Assembly (NCBI GenBank): GCA_013399015.1 | Contig: VWZX01005690.1 | Location: 1,674,001 to 1,738,000 of the forward strand | DNA length: 64,000 bases | DNA from: Galbula dea | Taxonomy: Eukaryota; Chordata; Aves; Piciformes; Galbulidae | Direction: 5' to 3' | Shown here: one piece after another, positions 12,601 through 24,600 of the stretch | Layout of the letters: every line of letters starts with the position of its first letter | Position numbering within the stretch: the first letter of the stretch is position 1 | The notes under the pieces: generated by a model | What the model saw: the letters and a program-made list of their open reading frames with translations, nothing else | What the model was told of the DNA's origin: nothing | The model's database searches: none | Made by a program: the position numbers and the translations under genes

Positions 12601-15600
12601 ACAAGGCTCTTATGAACAAAAAACAAAGGCACAGAGAGAACCCATTACCTGAGGTATGAGAGCTGGGATAAAATTTTTTATGGGTTATCAAACTGGGCAT
12701 GCTTCTGCCATAAGGTAGTAACTGCTTTCTGGCTTAACCTTCCTTGGAGTTACATGGTAAGAACCCACCGGCAGCTGCCTGGTCACAGGCTGGGGATGGC
12801 TGATCTGCTCCAAGACCCCAACTGGAGTAGCACAACCTGGACTGGGTGCAGCTCAGAGGATCCCATCAGAGCCCTGAGCCCTTCCAGCTCTGGAGCTGCT
12901 GCAGGCAGTTCATGTTCACCAGCCACACTTCTGGGACGAGAAGGGAACCAGTTGGGTGACCATGGAATACGAGCACTGGGGAGCAAGCAGGATAACTGAT
13001 GAGTGCTGGCTCAGCCAGCATGATGTGTGAGGAGCAAGCAGCCATGAGTGCAGAGCTTCGTAAGCACAGTTTTAATGTGTGTAAAAATTAATAGTTTCCA
13101 AAGCCAAGACTTGGCAAAATAATTTCTCTGTGTCAGGGCATAAATCAGCTGCCACGACTGCATCACACAAGCTAATTGCTCTTTCTCCTTATTAAAAATG
13201 CCCAGAAATGCTAGGAGCTGGCTTTCAGCGCCGTCGTGAGCACTGGGCACCCCATTCATCAGCATCCCTGAGGATTTAGCACATGGAGGAGAGGGAGCCT
13301 TAAGGGAGCATGATTCCTCTCCCAGACATTTGCCTCTGTAGCCAAGAAACAAACAGCAAGATAAATCTCTGTCACCAGACAGATGGTTCGCTGATCTATG
13401 GCACTGCAGCCCACCTCAAGACGATGACTATAAACACTGTTGAAAAAAAGAACTGAATGATCAGAAAAGATCTAACTTTTTATGACAAACTAGCCAATGG
13501 ATTCATCTATCATCATGGCTGCAGGAAGAAGAAATGCTTGGAAAGCAACTGGAGCAGGTCTTTAGTGGGAAAAGAGTATTTCTCACTGCAAAGAGGTGCA
13601 GAAATAAAAGCATGTAGAAAGAACATGTTCCTATTCAGACAACTTGCCCTGGAGCTGTATTGGGGTCTGCAGCTGCTGCCCTACCAAGCCCTGGTATGGG
13701 GTACCACACTATCATGGGGTGACTGTCCAACAGGGCTTCTGTTTGAAGAAGGAGGAAGGGCAAACAAGGCCTTGGCATGACAGAGACCAGGGTGCTGTTG
13801 CTGTCCAACTGCCTGCTCCAGTGCAGGTTCACCCAACATCCCAGTGCAGACCCACAGCTGAACGAGTGATGACTTTTACCAGACAGCAGCAACCAACTGG
13901 AAGTATCAAAGCTCCTACTCTGTTTCCAGCTGAGGGAAGGAGATGATATCATCTAAAAGGTACCCTTTAATTTCGTTGTCAAGAAGTTAACTTCAAATAA
14001 AAATCAAGCTAAACTCTGACTGCAGATACAGTGCAAAACACACCCCCTAACATGTTCTGCCTTCACAGAACCTCAGCCAAGATAGTCCATTCAATCTACC
14101 CCTCCCCACTGCCGTGCCAGGCATTCCTCCTGATGGTCCAGTATCCCTCCTGATGGATCAGCGTCCCTCCCACCAGCCCAGCATCCCTCCTGCCAGATCA
14201 GCATCTCTCCTGCCAGCCCAGCACCCCTCTTCTCCAGCTCAGCATCCCTCCCCCTGGCCGGGCAGAATGATACCAGCTCAGCCCAGGCAGCACCCAGGGT
14301 TGCAGGGAGAAGATGCTCTGCAGGGAGAGAGCAGGCAGCAAGTTGCTCCCCCCACCTCACCCTTGCTGAACCTCCCTGGCCATGCAGATAATCATCACAG
14401 TACAAGTTTAGTTACAAGCCCTCTGCTTGGAAGTGTAATTACTGCTATTATGCACTTCATAATGCCTGAGCAATTTCGTTTTCTTTGCTCAGTTATTTAT
14501 TGTGCTTTATTAATGTAAGATTAGAGGCAATTTGTTCTAAGATGATGAGCTCCCAAAAAAAGTCACAATAGTTTGTTCAGAAAGGTGCAGGTTGCATGGC
14601 CAGGATGAGCACAGCTTGGCTCCTCAACATTAAAATAGAAACCAAGGAGCAGAGCCTCAGCTCCATACTGGTACCTTCCCCTGAGAGCTGGGGGTAAACA
14701 CACTCCCCTTAAAGACAAGTAAACCACAAAAAATAACAACCCACTAGCAGCCCCATGCTGAGATAGCACAGGCAGTGAGAGGGGGGCCAGAGAGGTACCC
14801 CTGAACTCTGTGTCCCCAAGAGACTTACATGGGCAGTCGGGCAAAGGCAGGTCCCTTCTGGTCCCCACAACATGTAACAGCTGCTGGGAATGGCCTGAAA
14901 GCTGAGACAGCTCCAAAATCCACTGGCCAGCCAAGGGAGTGAGCTGCCACTAGTGCTCAAAACCACCCTGCTGCCTTCCAAAGAAGGGCTGAGGTATGCA
15001 GAGTGCTTTTGCTCTGTGTTATAACAGACTTTTTGCCACGAGAAGTGTATCTTCAAATAAATACAGCTCTTGAAAGACAAGAAAAGATCTCAGCATGCCT
15101 CCACAGCTCCAATCCCTGCTCTCACATTCCAGCTGAGTGGGAAAGGCTGTTCCTGTCCCAGGAAATTTCTTGATAAACTTCCCCCATCATGTAGTGGGGT
15201 GCAAACAAAACTCTTCGTCTATTCTAACCTGCAGTCAGCAGGGACAATCTTTAACTAGATCAGATTGCTCAGAGACCAAACAACCTGGCCTGGAGCGTTC
15301 CCAGGGACAGGATATCTACCAACTCTCATGGCAACCTGGGCCAGGGTCTCACCATCCTCAGTGCAGAAAATTTCTTCCTCCTATTTAGTCTAAATCTCCC
15401 TCTTTTAGTTTCAGGCCATCACCCCTTATCCTGTCACAACAGACCCTGATAAAAAGTCTGTCCCCAGCTTTCTTACAGGTCCCTTGCTGCAACAAGATCC
15501 TTCCCAAACAGACCAGCAAACCAGCCAGCTTGAGGCTCAGATACCTGCTGGTGGCAACCACACAGACTATCCATACAGGCACATCTCTCACAGCTGCCAA

Positions 15601-18600
15601 CTCTCCTGATTTGCTGCAGAGATACTCTTTCCTTTCTTCACACTGTTTTCTTGATGATACCAGGTGTTTTGGTACAGTGAGAGGGATGACACCAAGTGAG
15701 CTTTGCATACAGGACATCCCTTCTGTCATCTCCATGTTTACCATCCTCCATCTATCCAGGGGTGAATGCAGGATAGGGGAATCACTAGCCCTTCCCACTG
15801 GAGCTCTCAGCTCACCGGCATGTTGCACCACTCCCAGAGCAGAGTTTGGGGATGAAACAGGGGAATGGCTGCATGGCTGTGTGAATACAGAAAACCTGGA
15901 TGCCTGCCAAAGTGAGAAACAGGGAACAGGCTGCCCCCCACGCTCAATAAGCAGTAATTGAACAATTACTCAAAGGAGAAGGGTTGTGGGTTTCACCAAG
16001 GCTGTACTGGCTCAACACTGGCGAGCGTGCAAGGAAATGGCTCTGCAGAATCACCAAAGCCCATCATGGTAGGAGTTAGAAGAGTCCTCTGCAGATCATC
16101 TAGTGCAGCCCCCCTGATAAAGCAAGTTCACCTAGAGCAGGTTGCACAAAACCACATGGGACTGCATGGTGCCAGGTGGGCATCTCCCACTGCAGCCTCA
16201 CTGCTCCCTGCATCCCTGCTGTCCCCTGCATCTCCCTGTGCACCAGGCAGCATGTGGGGACCAATTCACAACAGTTTTGAGCTCTTCAAAACCTGCCACC
16301 TGCTTTTACTTCACTGCTTTATCTGCAGGCTCCAGGCTGGGCTGGCAGTCCACAGTGGCCCAGGCTGTGGTGCTCACAGCGTGCTGCACCGTGTCCCTCT
16401 TTGGCTGGGGAGGTATGTGGAAGCTTGGAAGCTAAGCATGGTTGGACATGTGGCCACCCTCCCATGGAGCCAGCATGATCACAAGTACCACAGCTGGGAG
16501 CTCTCCTCCATCAACATCTCAGCTTCTCCAGGGGGTTATCAAACAGCCCCAAACTCCTCTTGCTGCAGCAGCTTCTCCAATAAATCTCTGGTGCATTTTT
16601 AAATGAGAAAGCACAAAGCAAACAGAGAGGGACTGGGATCTAGGGTATCACTTGCCTCTCCCCGCTTTGGGGGCCAAAGCTCCCTCCTGCCAAAATCCTG
16701 ACCCTCAGAGGGAAGGGGAGAAAGGAGATCTGTCTCAGGGCAAAGGGCTGGGACCAGGAGAAGAGGTTCCAGCACCTGGGAAGTGCCTGAGAGCACTTGT
16801 GAGACCAGTGAGAGAGGCTGCATTGTCCAAAAGGCTAAGTATTGCAAACAGAGGAAACCTGCCTATTCTCTAGGAAACACTCTTGTCCTCCAGACCTTAG
16901 GAGGTGTGGTACTGAAGCAGTTCCCCCCTCACTCTGCAGAGTCCCAGATGACCCCCATGGATTATGGCAGCATCCAAACTCTAGGGACTCAGCATGTCCC
17001 ACCATCAGCCTCTCACAGACACCATTGCAGCCACCACAGCATTGTATCACCATGGCACTGTCACAGCCACTACAGCAACACTGCAGCCACTGTGGCACTG
17101 TCACAGCTACCGTGACATGATCATAGTCACCATGGCACCATCACAGCCCCAAGGGAAGGCAGCTGCTCCTGCCAGCTCCAGCCCTTCAGCCAGGCTGCCT
17201 GGGTGGCCCCACTGGACTAGTGCAACACTCTGAGCCATGGCTCATGCAGCACCAAGAATGAGTTTGCTGAGCTGCTTAGGCCATGGGCAGAGCACATGTG
17301 GAGCCATATCACAAATGATGATTAGCAAAATTGAGTCTCACAGCAATAGACACACTGCACTGGGAACCAAGGTGCTGTGGCACACAGTGCCCCAGGACCA
17401 GCTCAGAAACTTGTTTCTTCAAGAATTCATGCATTTAGCATAGGAATAAACCCGGGGGGGGGGTGGGGGGGGGTGTGGTGTGTGTGGAAATAAAGGCAAG
17501 CCTCTCCTGTTTTATTATAGAGTGTGATTTTTTTTCCCAAAGAAAGGAGGGCTATTGCCAACCACTCTGCAGAAAATGGAACCCAGATGGAGGCCAGGTA
17601 ATGTCATCCTGGCTCCAGCAGTAACACTGCAATTTTATTTTGGGGGTACAAAAAGCCAGCTCCAAGCATCCACCTCTGGATAAACTCTGCCAAAGACCAA
17701 GGGTGGCTTTATAGGCCAGTCCTCATGGCCACTGGAGCACCAAGGTGTTCAGTGTAGTGCTCCAGGCACTCTACCAAGATGCCTTCAGCAAGCTGGGGAG
17801 CAGGTCCTGGCCCACAGCCTGCTCCTAAAGCTGGGTGCTGAGCCAGGCAGGATGGGAAGCCCCTGCCAGCAGGGATGTGTTAACACCAAATCGTATGCTG
17901 TTTTGGGCTGGAAGGGACCTTTACAGGTCACCTAGTCCAACCACATGCAGTCAGCAGGGACATCTTCAACTAGTTCATGTTGCTCAGAGCTCCAAACAAC
18001 CTAGCCTGGAATGTTTCCAGAGATGGGATATCTACCACCTTTCTGAGAAACCTGGACCAGTGTCTCACCACCCTCAGCATAAACATATTGTTCCTTCTAT
18101 CTAGTCTAAATCTCCCTCTTTTCCTTTAAAATCATCATCCCTTGTCCTGTCACAACAGGTCCTGCTGAAAAGATGCACAGATATCTGATCCAGACCTCTG
18201 CCTGCAGAGGCAGAGGACTCTCACTTGGCACTGCCTGAGGGCACACGTTCCCAGCCACGGGCCCTGTGCAAGGATGAGCTCATCCTCCAAGTTGTCTTCC
18301 CACTGTGTTGCCCATCCAAGATCTCAGCAGCCTCAGGGATGCACAGAGCAGCCCCAGCCTCACCCCACACTGCTCACAGCTGGGCAGTGGCACCACTTCA
18401 TCCTAATAAAACAATAACAACAGTAAATGTTACAACTCAGGAAGAGAAGAGGCAACAGAGTAACACACTGTGTTTTGTTTGGCTTATTTGTTTTGCAACA
18501 CTGGAGATTGACATTCATGAGTCTGCTCCTGTAATTGCTTCTGCTGATGAATCTGGATTGTTTAATTAGAGTATGCTCATGGAGCTCATCATTAATGGAT

Positions 18601-21600
18601 AATCATCAATTTGCTGCCAAGAATATCACTTCTTCCCCAAGAAATTTGTCTGTCTCTGAGAGCAGCTAGCCCTCCCCATGGGGTGAACCATTACTCTATC
18701 AGAAGGGTTTGCTGGTCCCACACACAACATCTTGATTCCAAGAGCCACAAAGGACCAACTTCAGGCTTATTAGCTCCTTTAAGAGCAGAATAATCTATCA
18801 CTAATTTGAACTCAAGGCTAACCACTCTTCTTGGCAGCAGGGACTGCCCAAAATCTGTGGCTCACAAGAAACCACGTTACCATGCACAGCACAAATACTC
18901 CAAACTGCAAGGAGTTTTTGCTCTCTGGAGAACATGGTTGGCTTGTCCTCAGTGGAAGAGTGACTTATCCCCGGGGCTGGAGGTGCCCTGGTGCCCTCAC
19001 CCCCTCCCCAGCATCAGCACGGGGAAATGCATGCAGAGAACTTACTGTGAGAAGGAGGAATCCATGCTGAAGTCCTCGGCGTGAGGCCTACAGAGTGAGA
19101 GCATCACAGGAGGTGAGGGAAACATCCAGGTGCTGGGCAGAAAGTGGTGGGACAGCCAGAGCCATGCCATGGGGATCACCAACACCAGAGGGACACATGA
19201 CCACCCAAGGGCTTGGCCAGGTGCTGAGCTGTGCTGGGGATATCTCCCTGTGGAGGTCCCCAAGGGGGGATGTTGGGGACCTGGTGATGCTCTGGTGGCT
19301 TTGCCAGTGTAAGGCCCCTCTAAGGACTGCAATCCATGGATAAAATATTTTTTTATGCTTTTTTGGTTTTTTTTAATGAGCTTCATAAAGTGCATCACTA
19401 CTCTGTCTCAAATCAGTGTCACGCTTCCTGCAGAGGAATTAGATGCTGGAAGATACTGGTTTTTTTCAGAAGCCTAACATTGTTCTCCCATGTACATCTT
19501 CACAGGGTGGATTTTACAGACCCTGGTGATGACCAGAGAAAGAAAACAAAACAAAACAAAAATGATAGAAGAACAGAAAGGAACAATGAGTGTAACATGA
19601 GAGGGGGAGAAAGAAGAACATAAAGATGTACGAGAGCAGGTGGGAGGCAAAGGGACTGTGTTCATGTACTGTACATCCCCCAGACAGACAGACAGACAGC
19701 ACAGTGCTGGGAAACAAAGCAATTGTAGCAGCAAGGGAAAATATTTCCTTTTCAAAAATGACTCTCTTCAAGACATGTCCATCCCCAGGGATGACCACAG
19801 ATCCCCATCACTGCAGGTGTTAGCTGAGACTAAACCAGAGCCATAACCTTTCCCTGCCTTCCAGTGTCCAGCAGTGCCCTTTTCCCTCTCCTTATTTAAC
19901 ACAGTCTTGGCAATCAAGAAATATAACCAAAGCAAAGAGGGCAGTTGCAGCTCATAAAGGTGTTTTTTTTCTTCTCCTTTATGCTTTATGAGAGCACTGC
20001 ACTCCAGCATAGTTCAAACTAAATAAAAGCAATAAATTCACATTTCAATTAAAATGCAAGTCCAGAGGAAAGCTAGCTCATCCCTCAGCTACAAGGAACA
20101 CAGAGCAGCCTCCCTGCAACGTGATTTAGTTTGCCACTACTCTTCTTCTATTATCTGTGTGAAGACTGCAGTGAGGAGCTCATCACCCCTGAGCAGAAAA
20201 GCCTCTGGAGACCACAGGCTGTGCCAAACAGAGCCACCAACCCAGGTGACACTGACAGCAATGTCCCTCCACATCAGACCCAGGAGATCCGTGGGAGTTT
20301 GAGAGAGATGCTCAGTTTGAGAGAGATGCTCAACTTGAGAGAGATGCTCAACCTAGGAGAGATGCTGAGGGCCTCGAGGTGGGGAGCTGGGGAGCCAGTG
20401 TGGGTGTTGTGGAGCTGCTCTGTCTAGACAAGATGCTCCCATGCAGCCCCACATCCCACACATAATAAGCCTAGTTGTGAGCCCTCCATGATGAGCTGCT
20501 GGAACTGCTCGTGGGGAGAGCAGGAGACTCCCATCTCTGCTCTGCAGCCCTGGCCAAGCTTCTGCCACCACTTCTGGACCCTAAGGAGCTCAAGAGGATC
20601 CCTGCAGGCAGCCCAGCTCCCCTAGCCTGGGTTTGTGTCCCTGGAGCTGCACATGCAGCTTTGTCCACAAATAAACCACTTGTGAAGAGCAAGCTGTTGA
20701 CCTGCCATCTTCCTCTTTTGCCCTGCAAGGCAGAGGCAAGAGTGGCCCTGGGAAGAAGCTTCAGCAGCTCAGCCTCCCTCCTGCCAAACTGGATTATCCC
20801 ACATCAGCAATCCCTGTTTAAGACACTCCACTCCTGTTTTGGTTTGCAGAGGAGCATTTTGTGCCTCACAGAGATGTTTATGGGAAGGAAACAGCAAATA
20901 ATTTGGTTTTCTCCTAATGCACTGCCAGCTGGAAATCGGGAAGCCTGTATGAACAGGGGCTTATTTCACCTGCAGCTCCCCAAGGCAGGAGACTGCTCCT
21001 GAAAACCAAACAGCAAGGGTGCATGTAATCACACAGCTTGACTGGGGTCCTGCAGGCCCACAGGGTCATTGGGATGAGCTGGCACAAGTCCCAGGACACC
21101 TTCCCCAGACAGGCAATGAACATCTCACTTACCAAAAGACACGGTGAACAAAAGGGACTCCAAAGTGAAGGACAGACAATAAACCTCCCCAACAATGGCT
21201 TTGGCAACTCTGTGCCATGGTTCAAGCACGTGTGATAAAAGAGGAACAAAAAGATGCTCTTGGTTTCCACAGGAATTAACTGATTTATGTTGATTACAGA
21301 CCCTGAGACATCACACTGAAACCTCTCTTTCTTCCCACCAGGCACCCAAATGCTCATAAACAGTCTAATTGCTAAGAAAAAATAGAAAAAAATGTTACTA
21401 AAACTAAAAATCACTCAAATTCTCCTCTGAAAACCAGTGCTTTTCCAGATCCCCAAAACTTTCTGTGTGAGCCCAACACAAGTGGACCTGCCAACCCAGC
21501 ACCCAAGGCTCTGCAAACATATCATCCCTTCACTGCTCCTTAACAGCTCCATCTCACTCTTTGGAGACTTGTTTGCAGAGTCACTTACCTGACCATTAAT

Positions 21601-24600
21601 CCAGGTTAACTGCTGGAAGTGATTAGCAGAAAAGCATGAACCCTTTCATGCAGATTGTCACTTGAAAGGGAAGAGGAGATTTACAACATCCAGAATTAAG
21701 GCCATTTAACACAGTCAGAAAATTTCCACAGGCTTTTAATGGGGTTGAGATAATCTACTTTAAAACCACTTTTTTATTTCATCCAGATCTGCCTCCCTGA
21801 GTATCCCTGTGCAGACAAACCTCAGCTCATCTCATTCCTACCACGGAAGATAACTATGACACAGAGGGCGAGTTCAAGCTTCGCCCCCCTCTAGAGACCA
21901 GAGTCTGGGAGAGAAATGCCATATGGCCAGGGAAAGCTGTGCCCCCACATCCTAGCCCTGCAAACCATTAAACCATGATGCCAAACTCCAGGTTGGCACA
22001 AGCAGCATCTCCCAGAGAGCAGGGAAGAATGAAAGAAAGGAGAGGAGCAGAGGGGGAAGAAACTTCACTGCTACTGAGACAGGTCTGTCATTGCCTTTCA
22101 AGCTGCACCCCTTACAAAGTGGAAAGGTTTTATTAGAAGGTGAAGAGACAATGGCATATTTATTATTAGAACAAAAGCCACTAAAAAAAGCTTGCTTATG
22201 TACTAGAGAGAGCAATCACCTGCCCACCCACACTGTGCAGCAGCTCCTCAGCTCAGCAGCTGCCTTTTCACCCTGTCCTGCCTCACAGAATCCCAGGATG
22301 GTGGAGGTTGAAAGAGACCTCTGAGGATCATCTAGTCCAACCCTCCTGCTCCAGCAGGGTCACCCAGAGCAAGTTGTCCAGGATCACCTCCAGGTGGGTT
22401 TGGAATCTCTCCAGAGAAGGCAACTCCACAACCTCTCTGGGCAGCCTGGGCCAGGGCTCTGGCACCCTCACAGCAAAGAGGTTCTTCCTCATGTTCAGAT
22501 GGAACCTCCTGGGTTCCAGTTTGTGCCCATTCTCTCTGATTTGTGCCCTTCTTTCCAAGGCGAGAACCTCCCTTGCCCTGCTGGCTACGACCTTCTTAAT
22601 GCAGAAGACCTTTGGCCTTTTTGGCCTTCTTGGCACATTGCTGGCTCATAGTGAACTTCTCCTCAGCTCTGGCTCCAGCACAACCAAGAAAAGGCAGTTC
22701 TCCTCCTTGGAGATGGGCAGGGATGCAGGCAGCAAACCCCTTAGCCCACTCACTCCAGAATTCAGGCTGCAGACCCAGCCTCCTTAGCTCCAGGGAGTGG
22801 AATGCAACCAGCCCTGAGCTCCAGCTCTCCCCTGCCAGCTCTACCAGGACACTACAGGATCTGGGTGGCATTTAGCTCATCTGCCTCATGCAGATAATTG
22901 AGGCTAAATACCGTTGCTGTGCTGCAAGGACTCAAAGATGCTCAGATGGAGGAAAGCACAGCAGCAGCTCAACTGAGCTCACACATAACTCTCCTCCCTC
23001 CCAGCAAACTCCCTGCCAGCTCCACACCTTCACTGCCATCTCCTGATTTTTCTGGGAGGTATTAAAAATTCACTTCAGGTCCTGAAGTTCTTACTACTTG
23101 CAGGTAAAAAAAAATAATCCTGGCTTCACAAAAAGCCCTTGAGAGTTTCAAAGACACAAGTAATGACCTGCCAACACCACATTCAGCTTCAGGCTGCTCA
23201 ATAACCACTTGCAAGGCTCTGAGGTGTTTCCAGACTGGGGACTAAAGAACACTAAATTTGATGGCTGTCTCCTCTAGCACTGAGACTCTGCCTCACTCCA
23301 CTCCAGCTCCAAGACAGAGGAAAGAGCTGTCAAACCTAGTCCTCTTTAGCCCTTGGTCTCAAGATGCAGCCAAGACAGGGGCAAGGTAGGGTAGGAGGCA
23401 TTAAGATGAACCAAAAGCAGTAACTGCTTGGAAAGGCTTCCTGAAGCATTTTTCATCCTCTAAGAGATGAGACCGTGGTTCCTAGCATACTGACAGTGAG
23501 AAACTCATCCCCCAAAATAGACTGATGTGAGAAGGACAGATGGGAAGAGATGAAAAAAGAAAGTAAAGAGGGGGAGAAGGAACAAGCAAAAGAAAGGAGA
23601 AGGGGAGAGGAAGATGCACACATCCTGCTCGCAAACACAGGTGTGCTCAGCATCAGGGAAGAGCAATCTACCTTCCCAGCTGTGGGATGGAGCAGAGATG
23701 GCCCCAGGGAAGGGAATTCAGGCCACAGGACTCCTGGTCTGGGGGAAGCTCAGCAAGCTGTGCTGATGAGCACCCAGAAAAGGCACTGACTGCTCCAGAC
23801 AGACACTGAGAGCTGCCTGATGGCTGGAGAAGAGCCACATGAACAAACCCTCCTGTCACCAGCAGCAAAGTATGCTGTGCAGGCAGCGTGAGCACAGTTG
23901 CCTCCTCCCTATCAGGCAGCACCTCAAGGAGCCTTTCTTTATGAGGTAGTTTTCCTTGACATTCCTCTGCAAAACCTACATCATAGAATCATTTTGGTTA
24001 GAGGAGACCTTTAAGATCGAGTCTAACAGTGAACACAGCACTGCCACATCCTCACTAAACCATTTCTCTTAACACTACATCTACCTATCTTTTAAATCCC
24101 TCCAGGGATGGTCACTCCACCACTGCTCTGGGCAGCTTGTTCCAGGGCTTGACAGCTCTCTCAGGGAAGACATTTCTCCTAATGTCAACCCAAAACCTCC
24201 CCAGCACAACTTGAGGCTGTTTTCTCGTGTCCTATCTCTTGTTCTATGGAACAAGAGACCAAGCCCCATTTCATTCCAACCTCCTTTCAGGGAGTTGTAC
24301 GGAGTGAGAAGGTCTCCCCTGAGCCTCCTTTTCTCCAGACTAAACAACCCCTGTTCCCTCAGCTGCTCCTCACAACACTTGTGCTCTAGACCCTTCACCA
24401 GCTTCATTGCTCTTCTTTGGATACACCCCAGCACCTCAATACCCTTCTTGGAGCCTGGGACCCAGAACTAAACCCAGTATTTAAGGTGTGGCCTCACCAT
24501 TGCCCGGTACAGGGAAACAATCACTGCCCTAGTCCTGCTGGCCACATTATTGCTGATACATCACAACTAAAATACATGAAGTTTAGAAACAAACAAGAGG

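Larger units (their letters stand above)
10888..19045 (-). other. KCNT1: KCNT1 intron between form-B exon 2 and the shared exon
   Basis: An 8.2-kb intron of the B form. It holds a 20-bp minisatellite at 14122-14257, CR1 fragments near 15210, 16043 and 17883, an imperfect CACAGC-rich repeat at 17010-17150 and a poly-G tract at 17454-17473. Stretches rich in TAAT/ATTA motifs at about 12040-12200, 13060-13250, 14400-14535 and 18470-18610 could be conserved noncoding elements. No coding sequence was recognised. Confidence 0.75.

Noticed and set aside
15958..16602. 214-codon plus-strand open frame
   Set aside because: Overlaps a CR1 fragment and has no recognisable domain.
24081..24434. 117-codon open frame on the minus strand
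   Set aside because: CR1-derived, as above; the same applies to 45793-46107.
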